Of a stretch of 64,000 bases of DNA, positions 8,978 through 17,792 are shown in pieces. How positions within the stretch are numbered: the first letter of the stretch is position 1; the number at the start of each line of letters is the position of its first letter. This stretch comes from Meridianimarinicoccus aquatilis (GTDB taxonomy: Bacteria > Pseudomonadota > Alphaproteobacteria > Rhodobacterales > Rhodobacteraceae), in the NCBI RefSeq assembly GCF_004358675.1, contig NZ_SMZO01000018.1:1-64000 (forward strand), written 5' to 3'. Made by a program: the position numbers and the translations under genes. The notes under the pieces were generated by a model, which did not search any database, was not told the origin of the DNA, and was given only the letters and a program-made list of their open reading frames with translations.

Positions 8978-11566
8978 ATGCCTAAAATTCTATCGCAGTC
9001 GCTTCGCAACCTCGTGCCGATTGCATTCGGCATCGGCCTGTTTGGATTGGGGCTTTACGCGCTGAACCATCTTTTGGCGCCCGTCGATCCAGACGTCATC
9101 CTCGACCACATCCGCAACACCCCGCCACATGTTCTTTTGCTGGCGCTGTGTGCGACCGCGGTGGGGTACACTGCTCTTCTTGGGTACGACTGGCTTGCCC
9201 TTCGGTTCATCGGCCGCAAGCTACCCCCGCGCGTCGTGGCGTTTGGCGGCTTTCTTGGGTACGCCTTTGGCAACACGATCGGTGTCAGCGTGGTATCCGG
9301 TGGGGCTGTCCGATACCGAATTTACTCGGCTTTCGGTCTGAACGCGTTCGAAGTGACCGCCGTTTCCACCTATATTGCGATGGCCCTTGGCACCGGTCTT
9401 ACCCTGATCGGTTTGACGGCCCTCAGCTTTCATCCGGCAATTGCCGTTCCCTATTTGCCCCTTTCGCCAAGCCTGATCAGTTTCACCGCAGCGGCGAGTG
9501 TTCTGGTGGCTGTCGGCGCGATTCTCTGGGTGTCATGGTCCGGAATTTCGCAAAAGGTCTGGCGCTTTGAGTTAAGCCTGCCTGAACCGAAGAGCCTTGG
9601 CCTGCAGCTTCTTATCACACTGATTGATGTCGCAGCAGCGGCGTTTACCCTTTGGATCTTGTTGCCAGCCGGCAAGCCCGACTTCGCAGCCTTTGTCGCA
9701 ATCTATTCAATTGCGGTCATGATCGGCGTGGCAAGCCATGTTCCCGGCGGCATCGGAGTGTTCGAAACCGTGGTCATAGGGACACTGCCTGCAAGTGTGC
9801 CGGTGGGCGAAGCCGCGGCAGCGCTGTTGCTGTTCCGTTTCGTCTATTACCTGATCCCCTTTGGGCTTGGCTTCGTGCTCGTCTCGCTGAACGAGGCGCG
9901 CATGGCGGGGGGCTGGGCGTCAAAGTACCTTGGCCGCGTCACCGGCCCCCTTCGTCCAGCCATGGAATCGCTCAATGGCGTGGTTCCGTCCCTTGTGGCG
10001 GCTGCTGTTTTCGCCTTTGGCGTGTACCTGATGCTTGTGTCCATGATCCCCTCTGCGGCGGGCAAGGCGCTGCAAGACGGTGATCTGGCGGCGACGATCC
10101 TGTTGGAGGGCGGAACGCTTGTCTCTGCCATGGCCGGCGGGCTTCTGCTGATCTTGTCGCACGGATTGGTCCGTCGGATCGAAGCCGCCTTTTGGTTGAC
10201 GCTGGCGACGATGACAGGCGGGGTTGTCGCATCCATGTTGCACGGCCTGAACTATGAAAGCGCCCTTTTGCTGGCGCTGGGGATCACTTCTCTTTTGCCG
10301 TTTCGGTCTGCCTTTTACCGTCAGGCAAAACTGACCTCTGGTGTGTTCTCGGCGAGTTGGCTTTTTGTGGTATTCAGCGTGCTGCTTGGCGTGTCTTCGT
10401 TCTTTTTCCTCATCCATCAGACAACGCCGTATAGCACCGATCTTTGGACAGAGTTCAGCCCGGATTCAGCCACGCCGCGATCCTTGCGCGCGGGCCTTGC
10501 AGCGTCAGCCCTGTTGCTGTTCTTCGCAGTGTATATCGCGCTGCGCCCGGCGCGCCAGCCGCGCCCTATCGCCGGGGGGGCGAACGGTTTGGACCGGGCG
10601 GCGCGTCTGCTTGCGGATGTCGACGCACCGCAGGCCTGTCTTGCAATGACGGGCGACAAACAGTTCGTCTTTTCGGAACAGGGTGGCGCCTTCATCATGT
10701 ATGCCGTGCAGGGCCGAACATGGGTCGCCCTTGGCGATCCGGTCGGCAACCCGAACGAGATTGAAGAATTGTGCTGGTCCTTTGTCGAGAAGGCGCAGCG
10801 CGCAGGCGGCCGGGCGGTGTTCTATGAAACCGGTCAGCGGCACCTCCCCCGGCTGGTCGAAATGGGGCTGGCCCTGCACAAGATCGGCGAAGAAGCCGTG
10901 GTCCATCTGCCCGGTTTTTCGCTTGCAGGGGCCAAGTTCAAATCCATGCGCGCCGCGTATAACAAGCGCTGCCGACAAGGTACGACACTGGAAATCATGT
11001 CGCCGCCCCACAGTGCAGATTTGCTAGGCGAGTTAGAGACCATTTCCAACGCATGGCTGACAGGCAAGACGGGGCGCGAAAAGCGGTTCTCGGTCGGTCG
11101 GTTCGACACGGAATACCTCAACCGCTCCCCCATTGCGGTCATTCGTTCCGGCGATCAGGTGCTTGCCTTTGCCAATATCCTCGCACCGGGAGACGGTCGC
11201 AACGTCGCCATTGATCTCATGCGGTATCTGCCGGACGAGGCCTCTGGCATCATGGAGTTCATGTTCGTCTCCCTGATCGAGCATTACCGAGATGCCGGTG
11301 CGGCCGAATTCAGCCTTGGAATGGCCCCGCTTGCGGGCCTGTCAGAACGATCAATCGAACGACTGTGGAACCGCTTTGGGCGGCTGTTGTATCGCCACGG
11401 TGGCGCGTTCTACAACTTCACTGGTCTGCGGGCCTTCAAGCAGAAATTTCGGCCCGAATGGCGGTCGCGCTATATCGCGGTTCCCCCCGGGCTGTCGCCA
11501 ACCCACGCGATGTTCGAAGTGGCGTTGTTGATTTCCGGCGGAGCGCCCGGCCTTCTGAGCAAATAG
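8978..11566 (+). CDS. mprF: MprF: phosphatidylglycerol lysyl/alanyl-transferase and flippase
   Basis: About 862 residues in two parts. Residues 1 to about 530 form a polytopic membrane region with the LPG-flippase fold (for example GGAVRYRIYSAFGLNAFE and SHVPGGIGVFETV). Residues from about 560 form the soluble DUF2156 aminoacyl-transferase domain (VALGDPVGNPNEIEELCW, and ending GGAFYNFTGLRAFKQKF). The enzyme transfers an amino acid from aminoacyl-tRNA to phosphatidylglycerol and flips the product, which lowers surface charge and raises resistance to cationic peptides. Whether the donor is Lys-tRNA or Ala-tRNA cannot be told. The start could be ATG 8978 or GTG 8966; neither has a strong ribosome binding site. 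Confidence 0.88.
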   Translation: MPKILSQSLRNLVPIAFGIGLFGLGLYALNHLLAPVDPDVILDHIRNTPPHVLLLALCATAVGYTALLGYDWLALRFIGRKLPPRVVAFGGFLGYAFGNTIGVSVVSGGAVRYRIYSAFGLNAFEVTAVSTYIAMALGTGLTLIGLTALSFHPAIAVPYLPLSPSLISFTAAASVLVAVGAILWVSWSGISQKVWRFELSLPEPKSLGLQLLITLIDVAAAAFTLWILLPAGKPDFAAFVAIYSIAVMIGVASHVPGGIGVFETVVIGTLPASVPVGEAAAALLLFRFVYYLIPFGLGFVLVSLNEARMAGGWASKYLGRVTGPLRPAMESLNGVVPSLVAAAVFAFGVYLMLVSMIPSAAGKALQDGDLAATILLEGGTLVSAMAGGLLLILSHGLVRRIEAAFWLTLATMTGGVVASMLHGLNYESALLLALGITSLLPFRSAFYRQAKLTSGVFSASWLFVVFSVLLGVSSFFFLIHQTTPYSTDLWTEFSPDSATPRSLRAGLAASALLLFFAVYIALRPARQPRPIAGGANGLDRAARLLADVDAPQACLAMTGDKQFVFSEQGGAFIMYAVQGRTWVALGDPVGNPNEIEELCWSFVEKAQRAGGRAVFYETGQRHLPRLVEMGLALHKIGEEAVVHLPGFSLAGAKFKSMRAAYNKRCRQGTTLEIMSPPHSADLLGELETISNAWLTGKTGREKRFSVGRFDTEYLNRSPIAVIRSGDQVLAFANILAPGDGRNVAIDLMRYLPDEASGIMEFMFVSLIEHYRDAGAAEFSLGMAPLAGLSERSIERLWNRFGRLLYRHGGAFYNFTGLRAFKQKFRPEWRSRYIAVPPGLSPTHAMFEVALLISGGAPGLLSK

Positions 11567-11585
11567 ATACCGCCGGACCTGTTTT

Positions 11586-12602
11586 CTATGGCTGCAAAAT
11601 CGCGTTGGTCCATTCCTGCAAGAACGCCCTCTTTTTCAACTGATCCAAAAACACCAATAGGCCCGGTCCAAGGCGGATGCGGTGCAAAGACGCCTCATTG
11701 CGTTGGTCCAAGGCGGATTGGCCCAGCGCGGCGTTACCCGTCGGACCAAACGCCTGACCCAGCATATGATCCAGAAACAGGCGGGCCATCTCAACGGTCG
11801 GTGCGTTGTTTGGAATCACCACACTTCTGAGCATGACGGTTGAAAAGTCGGACGGCAAAACGACGGTGAACCGCCCCGTGTCTTGCCGATTGATCGCGTA
11901 GCTTTGCAGCACGTTATAGGCCACGGCCAGCGTGCCATCTTCGACCGCATCTATCATGTCGGACGAGCAACAATAGAGCTTGGCATCCAGCCCGCCCATC
12001 ACCTCTGTCAATCGCCAATAGGTGTCCGAGGCGCGCGTATCTTGCGTCGCGAACAGATATCCAAGCCCCGACTGTCGAATATCATATGTACCAACCTTGC
12101 CGCGAAACAGATCGGGGTTTTCGCGCAGCAACGCGATCAATTCTTGCCTGCTGCGAGGCACAGCAAGATCTTCAAACACCTTGTTTGACAAGACGATGGC
12201 GGCGGCCTCTTGGGTGAAAGCAAAAACCATGTCGTTCCACACCGCCCAGTCCGCCATGACGTGCGCACCGTCCGGCTCATGGCGCTGCACGAACCCGTCA
12301 TTTGCAAGTTTTGTCTGAAGGTCCATTGCACTCGAAATGACAAGATCGAAGGGGCGCCGCTCCGCGTGGATGGCCCGCATGACTTCGGTTGAACTGGCGA
12401 CGGTATAATCCACCGCCACCGCCGGGTTCGTCGCCAGAAAGCTCTCGATCATCGGGGCGAAAAAGCGGATGTCAGCCGTCGATAGAATGGTAACGGTCTG
12501 GCTTGCATTGTCCGCACCAAACCATCTGTGATCCTCAATCTCGAAAGCTGCGGCGCAATGTGCGATCAGCATCAAGACCAGGGAAAAAGCAAACTCGCGC
12601 AC
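11586..12602 (-). CDS. Periplasmic solute-binding protein, third gene of a two-component operon
   Basis: A 338-residue protein with a signal peptide (hydrophobic FSLVLMLIAHCAAA, then mature sequence from about residue 19). The rest has the pattern of ABC-type extracellular binding proteins of the iron/small-anion class (TVTILSTADIRFFAPMIESF at the start of lobe 1). No ABC permease or ATPase is nearby. Its start lies inside the 3' end of the histidine-kinase gene (31-base overlap), so it is co-translated with the sensor. The likely role, by inference, is to deliver ligand status to the kinase, or to bind the substrate taken up by the divergent TctABC system. Confidence 0.75.
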   Translation of the reverse strand: MREFAFSLVLMLIAHCAAAFEIEDHRWFGADNASQTVTILSTADIRFFAPMIESFLATNPAVAVDYTVASSTEVMRAIHAERRPFDLVISSAMDLQTKLANDGFVQRHEPDGAHVMADWAVWNDMVFAFTQEAAAIVLSNKVFEDLAVPRSRQELIALLRENPDLFRGKVGTYDIRQSGLGYLFATQDTRASDTYWRLTEVMGGLDAKLYCCSSDMIDAVEDGTLAVAYNVLQSYAINRQDTGRFTVVLPSDFSTVMLRSVVIPNNAPTVEMARLFLDHMLGQAFGPTGNAALGQSALDQRNEASLHRIRLGPGLLVFLDQLKKRAFLQEWTNAILQP

Positions 12603-13948
12603 GCGCCCCCCTTTGGATTGTTGCCAATCCTTAACTGCCCGCCATGGGCTTCGATCACGTCTTTCGCGATGGTCAATCCCAGCCCTGAGCCAACAATGCC
12701 GCTGGAATTCGTACCGCGTTCAAATCGGCCCGTAAGCCGTTCCAGATCAAGGTCAGCAAAGCCCGCGCCGGTATCGCGTACGTCAATGCGCGGCCCAAAG
12801 TCACCGCAGCGCAGGGCCACTTCAACACGCGAGCCGGCTGGGCTGTATTTCACGGCGTTGTCCAGCAAGTTGTGCAAGGCGCTTTGCAGCAGAATGCTGT
12901 CGCCCTTAATCGTGGCGGCATCGGACGCGGTGACCATAAGGGTAATGTCCTTGATTTCAGAAATCGGGCGCAGGCGTTCGACGCTGTCCTGCACAAGAGC
13001 GGACAAATCGATCGTCTCTTGCGCCAGATTATCAAGGCGAAAGGCCACCATGGCATGATCCAGAAGTTGCCCCGCCGTGCGCGAGCTATCATCAATGGCG
13101 TGGATCATTTCGCGAAGCGCGGCCCGGTTTTCGGCCTTCGTCACGCTACGCTGGATGATTTCCGCCTTTGTGCGCACAATTGCCAATGGGGTCCGAACCC
13201 GGTGCGCCGCTTCGGCGATAAAATCTTCGGATCTGGCCAAAGAGGCTTCGAGACGCTGCATCAAAGTATTGAGCGATGCGACCAACGGAACCATTTCATG
13301 GGGTACCGGCGCGGAAACCGGCCGCAGATCCTTGGGCCCGCGTCGCGCCACAGATGCCGTCAACAGGTCAAGCGGCCTGATGGTACTGCGAGCGACCAGC
13401 AGCGCAAGAATAGCACTGATCGCAAAGAACCCCGCACCGATTGCCAAGGCCATATGTGAAATCTCGGTCAACGTCTGGCGTTGCCCGGACAGCGTTTGAG
13501 CCACAGACACTTCGACAAGAACCTGGCCCTCATGAACGGCAAAGGGCCTGCCGACGGAAACAATGCGGACCTGTTCGCCCAGAAACTCCCGGGATGCGAA
13601 AGCCATCGTGGACTGGTCTCGCAACGGCGGGCGCGGCAAATCGCGATACCCGGTCAAAAATTCCGGCCCGAGCCAAACCGCGTAAAAGACCCGTTCATCC
13701 GTTACGCTATCCAGCATCGAAAGCGCGGAATATGGCAAATCCACGCTGATTGATCCCTCGACACTGCGGGCGCCATCCATCACCGACCGGGCTGACGCAG
13801 CAAGGATGTTGTCCTGACTGTCTTGCGCCACTTGCTGCGCCACCGATTGCACGACGAAATACAAAAGAACCGCCATCGCAGCGGACACTAGCAGCAGCAA
13901 AAGCAAAAGCCGTCGGCGAATAGAGCCTTGCGCGACCGGCGGTGTCAC
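12572..13948 (-). CDS. TctE-like sensor histidine kinase
   Basis: A 458-residue membrane kinase. TM1 is at about residues 12-34, followed by a periplasmic sensor region to about 160 and TM2 at about 165-187. A HAMP-like linker leads to the phosphoacceptor His249 (AEAAHRVRTPLA), the N box (NLLDNAVKYSP), DTGAGF, and the GSGLGLTIAKD G2 box. The periplasmic part and the HRVRTPLA variant of the H box match TctE-type kinases that control tricarboxylate transporters. The start overlaps the response-regulator stop by four bases (ATGA). The expected partner is the adjacent regulator and the target is the divergent tct operon. Confidence 0.87.
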   Translation of the reverse strand: MTPPVAQGSIRRRLLLLLLLVSAAMAVLLYFVVQSVAQQVAQDSQDNILAASARSVMDGARSVEGSISVDLPYSALSMLDSVTDERVFYAVWLGPEFLTGYRDLPRPPLRDQSTMAFASREFLGEQVRIVSVGRPFAVHEGQVLVEVSVAQTLSGQRQTLTEISHMALAIGAGFFAISAILALLVARSTIRPLDLLTASVARRGPKDLRPVSAPVPHEMVPLVASLNTLMQRLEASLARSEDFIAEAAHRVRTPLAIVRTKAEIIQRSVTKAENRAALREMIHAIDDSSRTAGQLLDHAMVAFRLDNLAQETIDLSALVQDSVERLRPISEIKDITLMVTASDAATIKGDSILLQSALHNLLDNAVKYSPAGSRVEVALRCGDFGPRIDVRDTGAGFADLDLERLTGRFERGTNSSGIVGSGLGLTIAKDVIEAHGGQLRIGNNPKGGACASLLFPWS

Positions 13949-14610
13949 GCGTGGACCAGTTTATAGCCAAGCCCGCGGACCGTCGTGATGGAAACCCCCG
14001 AACCGGTGAGATGCTTACGAAGCCGCGCAACGTAGACTTCGATGGCGTTCTCGGTGACCTGCTCGTCATACGAGAACAATCTGTCCACCAATGCCGGTTT
14101 GGACAGTACCATTTCCGGCGCGTTGATGAACACTTCGAACAACCGCAACTCGCGCGTTCGCAGTTGAATTTCGGTCCCGTCCACCTTGAGGGTTCCAGAC
14201 GCTGGGTTAAATTCCAACTTCCCCAACACAATCGCATTGCGGGCCCCGCCCCCCCGGCGGCGCAGCACAGCACGGCACCGGGCCTCTAGTTCGGCAAAAT
14301 CGATGGGCTTGACCATATAGTCGTCGGCCCCAAGGTCCAAAAGGCTGATCCGGTCCGACACCTCAGACCGGGCGGTCAAGACGATCACGGGCGTGGTCGT
14401 TTTCTTGTCGCGATGATGGGCAAGAAAACTACGCCCATCCCCATCCGGCAACATAATATCGAGCAGGATAAGGTCGTATTCCGTCGTCGCGGCATAATCC
14501 TTGGCGGTTTCAAGATCACCAGCATGATCCACCACATGACCATCAAGGCTCAGCCTGTCGACGACGGCAGCGGCCAATGCCGAATTGTCCTCGATCAGCA
14601 GAAACCGCAT
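13945..14610 (-). CDS. TctD-like OmpR-family response regulator
   Basis: A 221-residue regulator with a receiver domain (acidic pocket ED at 7-8, phosphoacceptor Asp51 in LILLDIMLPDGDG, Lys in MVKPIDF) and a C-terminal winged helix ending VTTVRGLGYKL-like (ITTVRGLGYKLVHA). The ATG at 14610 has AAGGA nine bases upstream. First gene of the regulator-kinase-binding protein operon, read divergently from tctC. The shared gap carries an 11-bp-period direct repeat that suits binding by an OmpR-type dimer. Confidence 0.9.
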   Translation of the reverse strand: MRFLLIEDNSALAAAVVDRLSLDGHVVDHAGDLETAKDYAATTEYDLILLDIMLPDGDGRSFLAHHRDKKTTTPVIVLTARSEVSDRISLLDLGADDYMVKPIDFAELEARCRAVLRRRGGGARNAIVLGKLEFNPASGTLKVDGTEIQLRTRELRLFEVFINAPEMVLSKPALVDRLFSYDEQVTENAIEVYVARLRKHLTGSGVSITTVRGLGYKLVHA

Positions 14611-14635
14611 GGGGGGTGTCCTTTTTTTCGCGCCG

Positions 14636-14653
14636 GTGTCAGCTTAGTGTCAG
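14636..14653. promoter_or_regulatory. Putative response-regulator operator: direct repeat of GTGTCAG
   Basis: GTGTCAG occurs at 14636-14642 and again at 14647-14653, an exact repeat with an 11-bp period. OmpR/PhoB-type regulators bind head-to-tail dimers on repeats of this spacing. It lies between the divergent regulator gene (start 14610) and tctC (start 14723), about 70 bases before tctC. Confidence 0.45.
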
Positions 14654-14722
14654 GTTGGGGCTTCAAGACCCCTGCCACATGAGCGGCGCAAGCCGTAATT
14701 GTCAAATGGGAGGACTATGACA

Positions 14723-15703
14723 ATGAAACTCGAACTGGGCCGTCGTGCCCTGCTCGCTGCTGCGGCAGCATTCGCTTTCACCGGCACAGCACAAGCCGAA
14801 GGCCATCAGGCTGTCGAGAGCATTCACTTTTTGATCCCCGGCGGCGCCGGCGGCGGCTGGGATGGTACAGCACGTGGCACAGGCGAAGCCCTGACAGGTG
14901 CCGGACTTGTTGGAACCGCATCGTATGAAAACATGTCCGGCGGCGGCGGCGGCAAGGCCATCGGATATCTGATCGAAAACGCCGACAGCCTGCATGACAC
15001 GCTGATGGTCAACTCGACCCCGATCGTGATCCGGTCGCTGACCGGCGTCTTCCCGCACAACTTCCGCGATCTGACGCTGGTTGCCGGCACAATCGGCGAC
15101 TACGCGGCGCTGGTCGTTAGTGCCGACAGCGACGTCAATTCCATGGATGATCTGCTGGCTGCGTTCGACGCAGACCCAAGCGCCACAGCCATCGGCGGCG
15201 GATCCGTTCCCGGCGGTATGGACCACCTCGTGGCCGCAATGGTGATGGAAGCGTCCGGCCGCGATGCGCTGAACGTCAAGTACATCCCCTATGACGCAGG
15301 CGGGAAAGCCATGGCGGCCCTGCTGTCTGGTGAAATCAAAGCCCTGTCCACCGGATTTTCCGAAGCCGTTGCGCTGGCTGAAGCCGGTGAAGTCAAGATC
15401 ATCGGTGTGACCTCTGATGAGCGTGTGCCGGCCTATGCGGATGCGGCAACAATGAAGGAACAAGGTATCGACACCTCGTTCGTCAACTGGCGCGGTTTCT
15501 TCGGCGCGCCCGGCATGCCCGCCGACAAAGTCGAAGCGTATCAGGCCGCCATCAGCGCAATGTACGAAACGGAAGAATGGGAAGCCGTGCGTGCGCGCAA
15601 CGGCTGGGTCAACATTCACAACTCCGGCGATGATTTCAAAGCCTTCCTCGAAAATCAGGAACAAGCCATCGGCGACCTGATGAAGAAACTCGGCTTCCTG
15701 TAA
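14723..15703 (+). CDS. tctC: TctC: periplasmic binding protein of a tripartite tricarboxylate transporter
   Basis: A 326-residue Bug-family receptor. A signal peptide (RRALLAAAAAFAFTGTAQA) is cleaved at about residue 25. The mature N-terminus IHFLIPGGAGGGWDGTAR is the family signature for carboxylate coordination. The start at 14723 is preferred because GGGAGG (14708-14713) lies nine bases upstream; the ATG six bases earlier is too close. The protein captures a di- or tricarboxylate and hands it to TctAB. A strong hairpin follows the gene and may keep its mRNA level above that of tctB and tctA. Confidence 0.9.
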   Translation: MKLELGRRALLAAAAAFAFTGTAQAEGHQAVESIHFLIPGGAGGGWDGTARGTGEALTGAGLVGTASYENMSGGGGGKAIGYLIENADSLHDTLMVNSTPIVIRSLTGVFPHNFRDLTLVAGTIGDYAALVVSADSDVNSMDDLLAAFDADPSATAIGGGSVPGGMDHLVAAMVMEASGRDALNVKYIPYDAGGKAMAALLSGEIKALSTGFSEAVALAEAGEVKIIGVTSDERVPAYADAATMKEQGIDTSFVNWRGFFGAPGMPADKVEAYQAAISAMYETEEWEAVRARNGWVNIHNSGDDFKAFLENQEQAIGDLMKKLGFL

Positions 15704-15725
15704 GCCGAACGACGGAAACACGATC

Positions 15726-15752
15726 GACAGCCGCCAATTCATGGCGGCTGTC
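15726..15752 (+). other. Intercistronic hairpin between tctC and tctB
   Basis: A perfect 11-bp stem (GACAGCCGCCA / TGGCGGCTGTC) with a 5-base loop and no run of T after it. It sits 22 bases after the tctC stop. Such stems typically protect the upstream message from 3' decay, which fits the need for more binding protein than permease. It could also be a leaky terminator. Confidence 0.6.
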
Positions 15753-15779
15753 ATTTCCATTCAATAGAGGGAGGGGACC

Positions 15780-16271
15780 ATGGCCCTTGATCGCTGGATC
15801 GCGCTAGTCATCCTATGCGTCACGCTTGCCTACGGCTACGCAGCATTTTTCACGATGGACCAGTTGTTGCCTCCTTTTATGCAGCGCAACCCAATATGGC
15901 CCAGTACGTTCCCAAAAGTCCTGGCCGTTCTCGCAATTATCGCGGCACTCGTGATACTGCTTGGACTTGAAAAACCCTCTTCGAGCGAAAAAACCCCTGA
16001 CATCGACTATCGCCGCCTTGGTGAATATCAATTGATCCCCGCGCTGGCTTTGCTGGGCCTTATGGTCGCGTATGCCCTGCTGCTGCGCCCAGCCGGGTTC
16101 CTGCTGGCGACAGTCGGGTTCATCACAATTGGTGCCAGCATTCTGGGTGAACGCAAATATCACATTCTGCTCCCCGTCGCGATGCTTGCGACCGGAATTG
16201 TCTGGTATCTGGTCGAACAGGTTCTGGGCATCTTCCTGCGTCCCTGGCCTTTCTTTCTGGGAGTTTCATAA
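15780..16271 (+). CDS. tctB: TctB: small membrane subunit of the tripartite tricarboxylate transporter
   Basis: A 163-residue protein with four predicted membrane segments (about residues 7-25, 42-60, 85-105 and 118-150) and a charged loop between the second and third. This is the size and topology of TctB. GAGGGAGGGG precedes the ATG. The stop is three bases before tctA, as in other tctCBA operons. TctB is required with TctA for sodium- or proton-driven uptake, but its exact job is not established. Confidence 0.87.
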   Translation: MALDRWIALVILCVTLAYGYAAFFTMDQLLPPFMQRNPIWPSTFPKVLAVLAIIAALVILLGLEKPSSSEKTPDIDYRRLGEYQLIPALALLGLMVAYALLLRPAGFLLATVGFITIGASILGERKYHILLPVAMLATGIVWYLVEQVLGIFLRPWPFFLGVS

Positions 16272-16274
16272 GCC

Positions 16275-17792
16275 ATGCTTGACGGTCTCCTTCTCGGCCT
16301 AAGCGCCGCCACATCGCCTTATAACCTCATGATGGTCGTTGCCGGGTGCCTGATCGGCACATTCATCGGCATGCTGCCCGGTCTTGGACCGATGTCGATC
16401 ATCGCGATCATGATCCCCGTTGCAATCAGCATGGGTGACCCGTCTGCCGCGCTAATCCTGCTTGCGGGCGTCTATTACGGCGCAATCTTCGGCGGCTCGA
16501 CATCCTCCATTCTGCTGAATGCGCCCGGCGTTGCCGGAACCGTCGCCAGTAGTTTTGATGGCTACCCGATGGCCCGAAAAGGGCAAGCAGGCAAGGCGCT
16601 GACAATCGCCGCCATTGCTTCGTTCTGCGGCGGCACCATCGGTGCCTTGCTGCTTATGATCTTCGCGCCGATGCTGTCTTCGGTCGCCCTGTTGTTCCAC
16701 TCGGCCGAATATTTCGCGCTGATGGTCGTGGGCCTGTCTGCCATTGCGGCCTTCGCCGGCACCGGAAACGTCGCCAAGGCTATCTTGATGACACTGGTGG
16801 GGCTCATTCTGGCCACCGTTGGCGAAGGCGCGTTGTTCAACATGCCCCGCTTCACGATGGGTCTGATGGACCTGCAATCGGGTCTAAGCTTCATCACGCT
16901 GGCCATGGCCATGTTCGCCTTGCCCGAGGCGCTGTTCCTTGTTCTGAATTCGAAAAAGGCCGAACAGAACTCGGAAGGCGGCAAGATCGAAAACCTGCGC
17001 ATTTCGCGCGAAGAGGGGCGCAAGATTGCGCCCGTCATCGCCCGCCAGTCGGTTCAGGGCTTCTTCATCGGGGTGCTTCCGGGCGCAGGTGCCACGATAG
17101 CGTCGTTTCTTGGCTATGCGGTTGAACGCAACATCGCATCCAAGGACGAACAGGCCGAGTTTGGCAAAGGGTCGATCAAGGGCCTCGCCGCACCGGAAAC
17201 GGCCAATAACGCGGCGTGTACCGGGTCGTTTGTGCCTTTGCTCACACTGGGTATTCCCGGATCAGGCACAACCGCGATTCTCTTGGGCGCGCTGATTGCT
17301 CTGAACGTGACACCCGGCCCACGCCTTATGATCGATGAGCCACAGATCTTTTGGGCGGTGATCATCTCGATGTATATCGGGAACTTTGTGCTGCTGATCC
17401 TGAACCTGCCACTGATCCCCTATATCGCCAAAGTGCTGACCATCCCGCGCAACTATCTGATCCCGTTCATTTTGTTCTTTACGCTGATGGGCAGCTATAT
17501 TGGCCAGAACAACGCAACAGAACTCTTGCTACTGGTCGGCATGGGGATCTGCGCGACCATTCTTCGGTTCGCTGATTACCCGCTGGCACCGCTGTTGATC
17601 GGTTTCATCCTTGGCGGGATGCTCGAAGACAACTTTGCCCGCTCAATGCAACTTTACGATGGGTTTGGCTTTGTTCTTGATCGGCCGATGACGGCCGGCC
17701 TCTTGGTCATTGCCGTGCTGCTTGTGGTTGTTCCAAGCTATCGGGCTCGCCGTGCGAAGGCCCGTCAGGCTGGTGTTGCCGATGGCGACTGA
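16275..17792 (+). CDS. tctA: TctA: large membrane subunit of the tripartite tricarboxylate transporter
   Basis: A 505-residue polytopic protein with about 12 membrane segments. The two TctA signatures are present: GTFIGMLPGLGPM near the N-terminus and the related GFFIGVLPGAGATIASFLGY about 250 residues later, which reflects the internal repeat of the family. ETANNAACTGSFVPLLTLG is also conserved. It forms the translocation channel. The last 11 bases overlap the CoA-transferase gene, so transport and activation of the substrate are genetically linked. Confidence 0.92.
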   Translation: MLDGLLLGLSAATSPYNLMMVVAGCLIGTFIGMLPGLGPMSIIAIMIPVAISMGDPSAALILLAGVYYGAIFGGSTSSILLNAPGVAGTVASSFDGYPMARKGQAGKALTIAAIASFCGGTIGALLLMIFAPMLSSVALLFHSAEYFALMVVGLSAIAAFAGTGNVAKAILMTLVGLILATVGEGALFNMPRFTMGLMDLQSGLSFITLAMAMFALPEALFLVLNSKKAEQNSEGGKIENLRISREEGRKIAPVIARQSVQGFFIGVLPGAGATIASFLGYAVERNIASKDEQAEFGKGSIKGLAAPETANNAACTGSFVPLLTLGIPGSGTTAILLGALIALNVTPGPRLMIDEPQIFWAVIISMYIGNFVLLILNLPLIPYIAKVLTIPRNYLIPFILFFTLMGSYIGQNNATELLLLVGMGICATILRFADYPLAPLLIGFILGGMLEDNFARSMQLYDGFGFVLDRPMTAGLLVIAVLLVVVPSYRARRAKARQAGVADGD

